Assembly (NCBI GenBank): GCA_019915135.1
Contig: JAHLMK010000004.1
Location: forward strand, 1,860,001-1,924,000
Direction: 5' to 3'
Length of the DNA: 64,000 nucleotides
DNA from: Strobilurus pachycystidiatus
Lineage: Eukaryota; Basidiomycota; Agaricomycetes; Agaricales; Physalacriaceae
Shown here one piece after another: positions 42,680 through 53,735 of the stretch (its first letter is position 1; each line of letters starts with the position of its first letter). Under the pieces are notes generated by a model, which saw only the letters and a list, made by a program, of their open reading frames with translations, was not told where the DNA came from and did no database searches. The position numbers and the translations under genes were made by a program.

Positions 42680-43266
42680 TCCGACCAAGTCTTCATTGTA
42701 AATCTTTTGGGATTGGGGTGGATTAAGTTAAATGTGGTCATCAACTTTTTATAACTTGTCCTTTGCTATATTTTGCTTTGACGCATACGACCAGATCACA
42801 TCATGTAAATTTACTCACAACTCACGGATCTGTAACGTTTTTTTATGTAGACGTACAATTGGAATTTAGGGCAATGTCGGTTTGCTGATTTAGATGCAAG
42901 CTGTTGGGTTACCTTGTCTTGACCTTTTTTGTGAGCTTTTTGACCGAAGAGACTGCAGTGTACTGTGTATGCTCCTGAGAGGATGCGGGTACATGATGCG
43001 GTGGGACGCGTTTTGCCGACAAGAGCGACTCCTGATCGATGATCCATTGTCATTGTCTGGTCAATGAGGTATAGTACAGCTCGACAGTCGTTGGGGTCAG
43101 AACCTTGAGGAATTCGTATTCACGCGATGCCTTCACTTCACCCAGTTTAGTCTTCAAAACGGTGGGGATGAAGCTCATCTATACTTGACTGAGATCATGT
43201 AGTCATAAAACGAGAGCACAAAGTCGCCAAAATCACTCCATGTTATAAACACTTCCGAGTCTTTAA
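42680..43266. other. Intergenic between convergent genes
   Basis: About 590 bp of two 3' flanks; AT-richer than its surroundings, no gene seen. Confidence 0.4.
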
Positions 43267-45902
43267 TCATAGCTTGGCGACCGCACTTTTCTCTGGACCT
43301 CCTCGCCGTATCCACTCCTCATTCGCAAGCTTTCTGAGAGGCGCCTTCAAAATTTTCCCAGTCTCTGTTCGTTCTAAGAAGCAGGAAGTCGTTAATGTGA
43401 AGGCCACGAAAGAGGACTTCTCTCACCGAGTGGTTCGTCTTGTACCAAGATCATGACTGGAGCTGCGAAACGGGGAAGCCTAAGAACCCCATTGTTAGGC
43501 GATACTAGTGACATATATTGGAAGGTGGCTCACGCTTTCTCGGCAATGGCCAACAAGTTGCTTTCTGAGACTTTGCCCTTGTATCCCGGCTTGGTACTGA
43601 CGATTGCTACAACTAGCTCTCCCAGCCTCTTATCCGGGACGCCAACAGCGGCGGCATCCAACACTCCCGGATCGTGATAAAGCGCGTTCTCGACTGAGAT
43701 TGAGTCCTATAGACAATGTGAGGCTATATTCACGGCTTCGAAGGGGACTGTATACTTACAATGTTCTCCCCTCCACGAATGATGATATCCTTGATCCGAT
43801 CCTTGATATACAGGAAACCTTCTTCGTCGACGTATCCAAGATCACCGGTTTTGAGCCAACCGTCCTTGGTGAGGACTTTGTCCGTTGCAGCTGCGTGTGC
43901 AAGGCTCAGTGTCCAACTGTGTCCACGTTGGAAAATCGACCGACCTTGGTCCTTCCAGTATCCCTTCATGATCCCTGCCCCACGAACCCAGATTTCGCCT
44001 ATCGTACCCGTCGGTACGACAACACCATCGGTGTTGACAATTATCAGGTCCGTTGCGAGGAGTGGAAGGCCTCTAGAGACTCGTCAGAATAAGGTATACA
44101 TGAAGAGTAGACGCGACTCACGCGCTGGTAGGTCGTAACTCATAGTCGTGCCCAGCTGCAAAAACATTTCGTAAGGAGATGAAATGCCATGGTCAAACCA
44201 AAGCGCACCAAAGGACACGACCGCGGCGCTGGTTTCTGTTAGGCCATAACCCTGTGCACTGTTGATCATCAGGATACCATACCATGCTTCCAAGTATAGG
44301 ACAACATACACAATCGCCCCAGTGAATGCTTGTCTGATTCTGTCATTCATTGCTTTGGCCACTGCAGCCCCGCCGTGGTTGACAGACACCACCGTGGAAG
44401 GCCCACCGATGTGTTCTGCCAAGTCCGACAAGATCGAGGGTACACTGAGCCGTAGAGTGTCAGTCAGGATGTATTCATACTTCAATTTTCATTGAAAAAG
44501 ACTCACCCGCCAACGAGGGTGATGTTCTCATCTTTGACTAGTCTACGGGCAGGGCAGCGGTCACACAATGGACTCGAGCAAGTGGTGAAATAAGTACTGA
44601 CTTGACAGCCTCTTTCGGGACCCATTTTCGCACCATGATGAGCTTGAGACCGAGGAACATGCCTATGAGCTAAAGGGACGTTATGGGCAAAATAAGACAC
44701 AGCTGACGCGAGGTCACGGACGGTAATGGAGAGCCCAGTAGTGTGGAACAGAGGCGTCGCCAGCAACGCGCCTTTCTCTGGACCTTCAGTGGGTTCAGGT
44801 GGAAACTTTTCACCCCGGCGGACGCAATCACGTCCGGAACTCGAGGCAACCTAAACATATTCAAGTATGAGATGTAACATCAAGACGAGATGGCATGCAA
44901 TCATACGTTGAAGACATTGGTCAGAACATTCCGCTGGGAGCTTAAGACGCCCTCTTTATGTAATCGTTAACAATAAATATCTCCTCAGAGGTGCTGAACC
45001 CACTGGGAAGACCGGTGGTTCCTGAAGTGAAGATGACGGTGGCGTTGTCTTCTGGCGTGATACCAGGGTCTTGTTTGATCACCTGCGTCGCGTCGCCTTT
45101 ATATCCGGCCATTGCTTTGTCGAGGCTCTCCATACCCTTCCATGTGCCTTTACCTTCGTGACTCTCGAGTACGAGTATCGCGCTGTTCAGTTTCGTCGCG
45201 CTTTTCTCGAGCAAAGTAGCGCGTTCGGGGTCTACGACGATTATCTTGGCTTCCGTCAGAGTAAGACAATATGTCAGTGTGTCCAGAGGTAGCATCCTAA
45301 GGTGGTCGATGAGATCAGACTCAAGCGAGAGAAGGATGTATGTCATAGAACGCACGCGTTCACGAGAACAGTCACAGCACCGAGAAGATCTGGTGATATC
45401 ATGAGATGGGATGAGTAGATCATCTTTGTGAACGCACGGCAAGCCCACCAAACGGTGTAATAACTTGGGTAGTTTCTCGAGCAAATGACTACGCGATCGC
45501 CTTTCTTGACGCCATATACGTCTCGGAAGATAGAAGCGCACACCAGTGTTTTCTGGAGCATCTCTTTGAACGTATAGCGCTGTTTCTCATACACAACGAG
45601 TGTCTTGTCCGCTTTCTCCTGCGTGCTCCATAACCAGTACAACCGCAAGGAAGGCCATAGGTTCTTGAACACCGGTATAACGCGCCCATCAACTTCCTGT
45701 CCATCATTGTTAGACGAGCGAATAAGCGATATAGACTTTGGGGATCCTCTTACCCGTCGTTCCGTCTCGAGTAAGCTGCCTTGTCCAGAGAGGAGCTTGT
45801 CGGCTAAATTCGAATGAATTACAATGCCGTGGCAGCCTAGAAGTCTGAATGCGTACTCTGAGCTAGAGTGAAGCGAGGTTTCCAGTTGGATAAGTCTGTC
45901 AT
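43267..45902 (-). CDS. AMP-binding acyl-CoA synthetase
   Basis: 587-aa adenylate-forming enzyme activating a carboxylic acid with ATP and CoA. Seventeen exons: 45857-45902, 45754-45803, 45438-45696, 45356-45389, 45004-45296, 44907-44953, 44722-44850, 44602-44669, 44507-44542, 44312-44444, 44209-44251, 44122-44155, 43945-44072, 43760-43890, 43534-43706, 43427-43479, 43267-43373. The P-loop-like motif TSGTTGLPKGV is split by an intron inside the Lys codon. Others: GYGLTETSAAVV, GEIWVRGAGIMKGYWKD, TGDLGYVDEEGFLYIKDR, ISVENALYHDPGV, and the catalytic lysine region ERTETGKILKAPLRKL. No peroxisomal (SKL-type) end is seen; it finishes AVAKL. The chain-length class cannot be told. The model is intact in spite of many short exons. 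Confidence 0.88.
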
Positions 45903-46397
45903 GATGCAGAGGATGGAAGGCGGCTTTGTAGATGGCCGGTCGAGTACTTATACGTCTCAAATGAATGGGGGCCCCAATAACTCCCCGGCTGCAGGAACGC
46001 GGGAGCACATGTACAAGAATCTCCGATCTTGCAGGCCTATCAGGCGGTACGCCTGAGAGACGTGTCGTTCAAGCTATCCGGGTCCCAAATGAAGTCCGTT
46101 CAAGAGGTGATTGATGCGTCAGAGCCCCGACGAGAAGTCCCAATGAGTGACAGCATATGTTGCATGCCTTGAACGGTCTTCGCGCGCTACTATGAGATCC
46201 TAGATCAGTGGGTAAGACCGTAGAGATTTTCGCAGACTTTGCGGAGGAAGGCAAGTTGGGCCGAGCCCCGGGTAAGGCCGCTTGACCAATGACCGTCATC
46301 ACTTAAAAGTTAGTCCAATCGGTTGCAGTCCGGTCTATTCGACAATCCTCCTTACCCAGATCCATGAATGTAGAACACCCTACCAGTCGTTATAATC
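45903..46397. other. Divergent promoter region
   Basis: About 495 bp between divergent genes; nothing else supported. Confidence 0.4.
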
Positions 46398-46695
46398 ATG
46401 GGCCGCAGTGCTAAATTCGCGAAACGAGTTGTGCGTCCTCTTCTTTCCCAAAAGTACTTTTACAGAACAATCCTTGTAGCCCAAGAAGAACAAGTCTACC
46501 GCTTCTGCGTCTACCTCCCAGCAGCAGGTGCAGGAGTCGAAGAAGAAGGCCGGGCTCAAGAGCAAGGCAGCGGGCCGAACAGAGGCAAGAAAACCGGGCG
46601 AACATGTACTTGGCGGTGCTGATTATGTCGACATCATGATGGGCGGGCGACGGAAGGCGCGGGAGGCGGCGAAGAAGCTTCCGCCTCCCTCTTAG
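46398..46695 (+). CDS. Small basic protein, probably nuclear
   Basis: 81 aa in two exons, 46398-46427 and 46480-46695. The 52-nt intron removes an in-frame stop and gives MGRSAKFAKR joined to PKKNKSTASASTS. The protein is Lys/Arg-rich throughout (ESKKKAGLKSKAAGR), with a more ordered end EHVLGGADYVDIMMGGRRK and AREAAKKL. The GADYVDIMMGGRRKA element looks conserved rather than random. The basic clusters suggest nuclear or nucleolar location. I cannot name the family. The alternative unspliced reading (74 aa) lacks this end and is less likely. Confidence 0.62.
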
Positions 46696-46800
46696 GAGAT
46701 GTGTACGTTATCCGCGCTTTGACGCTAGTCTCGCCGCTAACACAATGTGCAGTTTCTGTACATCGTCACTTGCAATGTATTAGATCCTATAATGGGAAGT

Positions 46801-47876
46801 CTATGCAGACCGTAGTCTCTCAAGCAACCAGCCCTTCAAATCCTTCAGTATCCCGGCGTTGGCCGCCGAATGACCGACCCCAGCGTAGATGTTGTACGTG
46901 ACGCCGGCGCCCCCATTCATCTTGAAACCTAAGTTCTCTAATTCAGCCACAGACGCTTTCGAGCGAGGAAGAGTAATGATCTGATCCTCATCCCCATGAG
47001 CTATGAAGATGGGGACGGACGTGGCATGTTCGCTCAAGTTCTGTTCATCTAGATGTCAATGCCGTATACAGGTTTGAACACGATACGAACCTTCTTCAGG
47101 ACATTTGGAGCAATCATTCTCCCGCTCAGCATAACTATCCCTCCGAGCTTCTCCTTGCTTGTGAGTCCCATCAAGAGGGAGAGGCTAGCGCCTTGACTGA
47201 GTCCGCCGAGGATGATCCTGTCGGCGCTGATTCCATTCTTTATTTCAATTTGCACTAGCTGCGACACGGATTCGATGGATCGCAGCATACCCGCCTCGTC
47301 GTCGGGCGCATCGGCCTTGAAAGCGATGATGTCGTACCTACGTTCACATTAGGGGACAAGCATGCATATGTTTGAAGTTTTCGACTGACCATGCGGGAAT
47401 AATTCGTCCTCCGGTGACCGTTACTGGGCGCGTCGGACTGATGGGTTCTTGAGACGGTGGTCAAGCTGCACAACGACGGACAACATACGCGCGGGGTAGA
47501 ACCCATTTGACATGCCCGAGAGACGCGTCGGCCCCGATGTGGTCTGCGATTGTTTGCATGCCATTTCCCGAATCTCCCATTCCCTGTTATGTGAAGTCCA
47601 GGGTTTGGGCAAATTGATAGCTGGAAGGAACACGTCTTACGTGCATAAGAATAACCGTCGCTGTATGGGCTGTCCTGGCTGGGACGATGGTGGTTGCCAG
47701 AGATGCGGCACTCATGATGGGATCCTGTCCTTGATATTCATGGATTATAATAAGAATGAGATGACAGTGCACACCTTTGCAATGATGTCGCCACGGTTGT
47801 GTAGATAGAAATAGGACAGCAGGGCAACCAGGAATATGCAGATGAGACCCGTTCGCGAAAAGGGAATGAAAGTCAT
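46801..47876 (-). CDS. Acyl-protein thioesterase/lysophospholipase with N-terminal membrane anchor
   Basis: 271-aa alpha/beta hydrolase of the APT1 (acyl-protein thioesterase) family, which removes palmitate from proteins or acyl chains from lysophospholipids. Six exons: 47775-47876, 47641-47724, 47489-47583, 47390-47437, 47091-47337, 46801-47040. Motifs: TATVILMHGMGDSGNG (oxyanion loop), RIILGGLSQGASLSLLMGL (nucleophile; GLSQG where GFSQG is usual), FIAHGDEDQII (Asp) and GVGHSAAN (His). WVLPRAPTRPVTVTGG and IPAWYDI are family features. Unlike typical cytosolic APTs, the first 30 residues contain a membrane helix (TGLICIFLVALLSYFYL), so it is probably tethered to a membrane or secreted. Confidence 0.85.
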
Positions 47877-48104
47877 GGTTCGAGTCTTGAGAAACGCCTA
47901 TTTGTACGTGTTCAGGGAGCGGCTTTAATAAGCCTACTGATTCCTGTCAGCTATCTCGCGTACAAAACGCGATGTTTCGGGCGACAATTAGAACTGGACT
48001 GCATCTCTAGACTAAACACCATGACCGTTCAAAGCGCCACATCGCACTTTTGGATCGGATCAGCGGCCCGTTTGCCATCAAAGTGCCCTTCACTTCGTCC
48101 CACC
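47877..48104. promoter_or_regulatory. Short divergent intergenic region
   Basis: The 228 bp between the thioesterase and the Dnmt2 gene must serve both promoters. An upstream in-frame ATG for Dnmt2 lies at 48021. Confidence 0.4.
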
Positions 48105-49277
48105 ATGATTACCGCCGTCGAATTTTACAGCGGCATCGGTGGCCTTCATCTTGCGTTATCCAGAAGTTCGTTGTCGCAGCAAACCGATGTCCTTGTTTCT
48201 TATGATTGGGATCAGACTGCTTGTCGCGTCTACGCACACAATTTTCCTTCGACACCTTCCCGCCGGATCGATATATCTACTTTGACATCAGACGATATCC
48301 CTGCGGCGGATCTCTGGCTGCTTTCTCCTGCATGCCAGCCGTACACGACACTGAATCCAAATGCGAAGGGTGCTGAGGATCCGCGGGCGAAATCTTTTCT
48401 GCACCTGATTCAGAAGGTCCTGCCTCAGATGAGCGAAGTCCAACGGCCGAGTTACATGCTCGTAGAAAACGTGGCGGGCTTCGAGGTACGTTGACTGTGC
48501 ATCTTTTTGCGATCCAGGAATTCACACTCGTTCAAGTCAGGTCTCGACTACGCGTGAAACGCTCAGAGACACCTTGATCTCATTGGGCTACTACACGAAG
48601 GAACTGGTTCTCTCCCCTTCGCAATTTGGGATTCCGAACTCGAGGCGGAGATACTACATGCTAGCAAGAAGGACGGAGTTCAACGAGGAGCTAAGCTTCC
48701 CGTCGTCTAGTGGCTTGCCCGCTATACAAGCATACTTGTCTCCTTCAGTCGAGCACGAATGCGATATACCTCCGAGGATACTAGAGAAATGGGGGAGACT
48801 CTTCGATATCGTTCGAACTATTGATGCCAGAAGCTGCTGTTTTACTCGAGGTTTGTGTCGTTATTCTTGTTCTGCAAAGCTCTAACGTTCTACAGGATAC
48901 ACACAGCTGGTTGAGCGAGCAGGATCTATACTTCAGATGGAACCTTCTCTGGATGTGATTATCTGAAGCCCTCTAAACCATGATACGTACGCTGATTTCT
49001 TGCTCAGACCACCGAAGTTTTCGACCGATTCCTTGCAGCTCAAGCTGCAGGAGACTCTGATGCCGTCCGACTGCTTCAACCTCTGCATCTCAGATACTTC
49101 GCTCCCGAAGAGCTTCTGAGGTTGTTCGACTTCAATCCTATCGGGGAAGGAACGAAATCCTTTGGTTTTCCGCTGGACATATCGCGTAAATCACGCTATA
49201 GGTTGATTGGGAACAGTGTGAATGTACGGGTAGTACGAGCGTTGATTAACTTTCTATGCGGGAACGGTATACGCTAG
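48105..49277 (+). CDS. TRDMT1: tRNA (cytosine-5-)-methyltransferase Dnmt2/TRDMT1
   Basis: 339-aa enzyme of the DNA-methyltransferase fold that methylates C38 of tRNA-Asp and a few other tRNAs. Four exons: 48105-48485, 48541-48850, 48896-48954, 49008-49277. Motif I is AVEFYSGIGGLH, motif IV holds the catalytic Cys in SPACQPYTTL, motif VI is LVENVAGFE, motif VIII FGIPNSRRRYYMLAR. The Dnmt2-specific CFT signature is present (CCFTRGYTQLVE), and motif X is RYRLIGNSVNVRVV. Motif IV normally reads PPCQPF(T/S); here the second Pro is Ala. The ATG at 48105 matches where relatives start; an in-frame ATG at 48021 would add 28 residues without acidic groups. No DNA-binding regulatory domain is present. 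Confidence 0.92.
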
Positions 49278-50641
49278 CTTGGAGGCCTCATGACTAGCCT
49301 ATACTCCACGTCCGCCTTGCGGTGCGACTTCGTTTGGGACATCACCCTGGAGGAGACGGCGACGTACATGGAGCGTTACATACGCTCGCAACTGGTGGTT
49401 AATACTCCCCCGTACTTACGGTGCTATGTATCTGTCAATGGAATCTGACACCAAATCACTCGTTGGTGCTCAAAATTGACGACCTTGCCCATGCTCAAGC
49501 TTCCCGCGACACTGTCCTTTTACAGACTTCGTTTTGTCTCTTTACCTATTGCCCATTCACTGTACAACGATCCTCGCACATGATACTTACAGGCCAGGTG
49601 TGGCGCAATTTTCTTACATCTACTCAGGCAAGTCGAATTTCCCGGGCTTCTTTGTGAATCAAAATCTCGCCAGCTTGTATCTATCAGCCTGCTCCACTCC
49701 CTAGAGGGATTGTTTCAAGTTGGCTGCTTCCTAGATAGTCTCGTGATACCATCCGGCTCCATCCACCCTAAAAGGGAACCCGGCTACAGACCGAGACTAC
49801 TTCCTAGATGAACAACATCGAGTTTACTGTTTCAGTGACATCGCACTATTGTACAGTCCTCTAAAGACAGTGATATTACGGCTACTACACACTGCCAACC
49901 GTATCGTTGCTGAGAGAGGCATCTCTGGTGGGATGGGCATGGTCAATGTTTCCATTCCCTAAGTGCTGTATCTGGTGGGCCACACAATTATGTAATCGAT
50001 TATTTGTCTTGCTATTGTCAGGCGGCGCCGAGTGCCGAGTGGCTTGGTTCTTCGCCTCATTCATGCACCAAGCAAATATTGTTACAGACCTGCGTCTCTT
50101 GACCCCCTTCTCCATGACCGCCTGACTGTGTATTCCGACCTAGAATGAGCCGACAAGACACGACCGCCTTCTCTCTGCCGGGAGTCGGACATCTTGAAAC
50201 ATCAGCGGGCAAGTCATTGGAGCCTGCCCTCCTCTTTAGCGCCCCGAAAGATGTCAATTTTTGCAATCCTCTTGATTCGTTCCTGGTCGTGTCCGTCTCC
50301 TCTATCCCAAACACCAAACTGAATCATATGCTGGGTGGCCTGGGTCGGTAACCATCCAACACTCTCGCCTGTATCGGACATATCAATCGAAGTCTAATTC
50401 GCGACGTGGTCGAACTCCGTTCTCATGCGGTAATGTGCTCATGGAAGTGTGGGATTTTGTTATTCACTGTGTTGTGGCCATGCGAAACTGGTGTATGTGC
50501 AGTATCATGGGCGACAGATCCTAAACACCAGATCGTCAATCACAACATGATGAAAGGACTAGTCTATAAAGGACGCATATCTTGTGCGAACGCTTCATTC
50601 TATTCCTCTTCACACTTGCTCTCAACGCATCATCTACCATA
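49278..50641. other. Long intergenic region, no gene supported
   Basis: About 1.36 kb. Short frames only. A TATA-like CTATAAAGG lies at 50564-50572, about 70 bp before the thaumatin-like gene, and is probably its core promoter. Confidence 0.45.
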
Positions 50642-51888
50642 ATGCACGGACTCCTCGCTTTTGTCTCCTTGGCTCTCGTCTCGTCAGCGTATGCTCGTAC
50701 TTTCACAGTTAAGAACAACTGCGCGTTCACTGTTTGGTGAGTCGCCTTTGACACGGTGATGAGCTACTTCTCACTCAAGCGTCTATAGGCCTGGTGTACT
50801 TCGCCTCTCTCTAGACTCTCTCACACAGCCTGACATATCAACCCTAGATGTTTACCGACTTGCACGCAGGCACCGCGGTTCCCGACCAAGTGACTGGGTG
50901 ACTATACTCCTTGTCTCGCAAACCGAAAGTAGCTGATGAGACCTATTTAGCTGGGAGGCGCCCTCCGGAGATTCTATCTCATTCTCTGTTCCCGACAACT
51001 GGACCGCTGGTCGTATCTGGGTGAGTTTAGCAGCTCGTTTATTGTTACGATCGAGAGGACTCAACTACCCATGCCGCAGGGTCGCACAGACTGTGACTTC
51101 TCCACTAACCCAGGTCCTACGTCCTGCTTGACTGGCGGATGTAACGGTGGTCTTGAATGCGACGCCGACACTGGGACGGTTCGTGTCATGCCAATCGGTG
51201 CGGCTGTGATGCTGATAACAACATACGCAGGGTGTTCCTCCCGCTACAGTTGCTGAGTGGACTCTCTCGGCCAGTGGCGATGCTGATTGGTATGATGGTG
51301 AATATTATCATACTCGCGTCGATCAACGCCACTAACGATCCGGCAGTCTCCCTCGTGGATGGTTTCAATCTGCCTATGTCGGTGGTCCCGAGTGCGGACT
51401 GCTCTACGGCTTCGTGCCCAGTTGACCTCAACCCGGACTGTATGTCCCTGGTATTTCCTGCAACAAGCTTGCTAATTGCGACATTGAAGGCCCTGCTGAA
51501 ATCGCCGGCCCAGCTGCCTCCGACGGAAGCAACGCTGGCTGCAAGAGCGCATGCTTAGCCAATCTCGATGGCGACCAAAGTGAGTGTCTGAAATCTCGAC
51601 TGTGGAGAAGAACTCAACATGTCGAACACTCGCTAGCGAACTCGGCCAACTGCTGCAGCGGCGATCATGACACGGCTGAAACATGCCCTCCCGATGGTGT
51701 TCAGGACTACCACTACTTCAGTACGTCCAGGCCGCCGCCGTTCTTCATTGAGCGGATACTGATGATATGATGCAGAGGATAACTGCCCCAACGCGTACGC
51801 CTACGCTTACGACGAGTCCTCTGGCACTGCGCTCTGGCAGTGCTCTTCCACCCTGGCGTCCGACTACACTGTTACTTTCTGCCCTTAA
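50642..51888 (+). CDS. Thaumatin-like protein, secreted
   Basis: 255 aa in ten exons: 50642-50736, 50789-50795, 50848-50897, 50951-51020, 51080-51178, 51231-51297, 51347-51439, 51490-51579, 51637-51720, 51776-51888. A signal peptide (MHGLLAFVSLALVSSAYA) is followed by RTFTVKNNCAFTVW and the family pattern: GWEAPSGDSISFSVPDNW, AGRIWGRTDCDF, CLTGGCNGGLECD, PPATVAEWTL, DWYDVSLVDGFNLPM, a Cys-rich middle, DYHYFKDNCPNAYAYAYDE and TVTFCP. The Cys content fits the usual eight disulfides. The second exon has only 7 nt (completing Trp-Pro-Gly); without it the conserved WPGMFTDL junction is lost. Such proteins act on cell walls (some have glucanase activity) in fruiting or defence. Confidence 0.9.
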
Positions 51889-52320
51889 AGGCCTTGCGAC
51901 AGTTTCTAGCCGAAAGATCACCATATTTGTAATAAGTCTCTTTCGCAGATACTTTCCTCTAATTATACCACCCATCAGTAATCATTCGTATGTGCAGCTT
52001 CGTCCACGTACTCTGGTCTCGAACATCTCGGTCTTTCGAACGAATAGACTTGATGAAGAGTCATCTCCTGTCTACAAGCCGCAAGTTTACCGACTGTGGT
52101 CTCGTACGAGCTGCGGGGCTCTCGGCGGACAGACCATGGACTGAATAACAGCACAGACTGGGCGACTGTATTGTCACAGCAGTATCGAATGTTTCGTGTC
52201 TCCCTCGGCGTTCCGCGATTTGCACTGCATCGCATATATGTTCGCCGTTAGCTCTGAGAAGCGCATAAAGTTAGTTCGAATCGCATGCTGCCTCGCTTGC
52301 TGAAGCCTTAGACTATCACT
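51889..52320. other. Intergenic, no gene seen
   Basis: About 430 bp between two plus-strand genes; no supported feature. Confidence 0.4.
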
Positions 52321-53451
52321 ATGAACGGACGACGCTTAATTTCTTTGTTGCTGGTGGTTGTCGTTGAGCAAACAGTGGCGCAGACCTATCCCGCATTCTG
52401 CAACAATCCGGATTACAATTGGGTGGGTGGGTGTATCGAATTGAACAGATAGCGCTGATGAACCTTTATGAGCAGTCGCAGAATTCTTTGAATCAGACTG
52501 CATGCCAGATCGCCGAGGCACTTGGTGGCGCTTGCACTGACGGTTCTATCCACTCTTGCTCGTCGTGATCCGGGCAGACTTACTGAAGCTTTGTGTAGGC
52601 TTTATCGTACAGGCCCTTCCGATAGACATGCATTATGCAGGGTTGTTGGAAACCTCCACTACTGATTGTGTATGCAACTACGTTTACTGGTCTCTACTCA
52701 ATGTGTGTGCAGCATGCCAAGGCGGTGGTGTTTCCGAGTACGTTTGATTTATTATATTCCTCGTCCCAATGCTCTGACAAGAAACTTATTTCATCTAGCT
52801 GGTATTCCTGGAGCAAGAATTGCACTTCGACGTCTGTCAACAAGTTCCCAGAAATCATACCTGAAGGTGTTGCGATACCCCACTATGCCTTTTTGAATCC
52901 GTTAGCGAACGGTTCATTTGATTTTGCCACCGCTATAAACGACACGGGTGCGTACTGAGACAGACATACTCGTTGGCCGGTGGGATAACGATGTCCGTAG
53001 GCTCTGATGTACTCGGACCGCCCATGCATAGTCATATTGGCCCTACAGAGTCGGTCCCTCACTGGCAAGCGACATCCACCGCGTCTCAGACTTCGGGGAC
53101 AGCCTCATCCCATGCAGGTGCTATCGTAGGCGGAGTCGTCGGTGGTCTCGCGCTGCTCGGAGTGATTGCCGTCCTTCTGTTACACTTCTGTGTCCTCACT
53201 CTGCGGGCTAGGCGTGCAAAGAATCGAGAGGCTCGCAAGAATGCAGTCACACTGGCCGCGGGCAGTGTAAGTCAATCTATAGGTCTACCGATGCCCTTGT
53301 TTGTTAACAGTATGCATCCATGTAGAGTGGGAAGGCCTCTTTGCCACCCAAGAAGGAGAGGGTTGTAATAGACATTACACGGCAGACTGAGGTTCCTCCT
53401 CCGTATGAATGGTCTCCGACTGGACAATCATTGAGATCACGACAGTACTAG
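52321..53451 (+). CDS. Single-pass membrane protein with Cys-rich ectodomain
   Basis: 282 aa in six exons: 52321-52422, 52476-52542, 52599-52737, 52799-52947, 53001-53266, 53326-53451. A signal peptide (MNGRRLISLLLVVVVEQTVA) is followed by an ectodomain with spaced cysteines (CNNPDYNW, TACQIAEALGGAC, CVCNYVYWSLLNVCAACQGG, WYSWSKNC) and FPEIIPEGVAIPHYAF. Then comes a Ser/Thr linker and a membrane helix, GAIVGGVVGGLALLGVIAVLLL. The short cytoplasmic tail ends with a PPPY motif (EVPPPYEW), a known ligand of WW-domain ubiquitin ligases of the Rsp5/Nedd4 type. This architecture is common in agaricomycetes; the function is unknown to me. Confidence 0.82.
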
Positions 53452-53735
53452 TTCTCTGAATGGCTTGATGATTTCGGCGTGTAGAACGGACAGAACAGAC
53501 AATACTCGAGCTACAGATACATCATGATGGCAATGAATTGCGTTCAGGGATTCAGCTGCAGTTCAGAGATCAAGCTGAAGTTCGTAGTGTGGCGGCAATT
53601 TCCGAACGGCAGGCTTGTACAAACAAGTAAACAAATCAACGGTATACTCATCACGGCCACTAGTCTCTTTAGCTCGAGGCGAGTAGCGACCTCATAGCCT
53701 TTCTATTACTCCTACGACGCGCTTTCCAGATCGCG

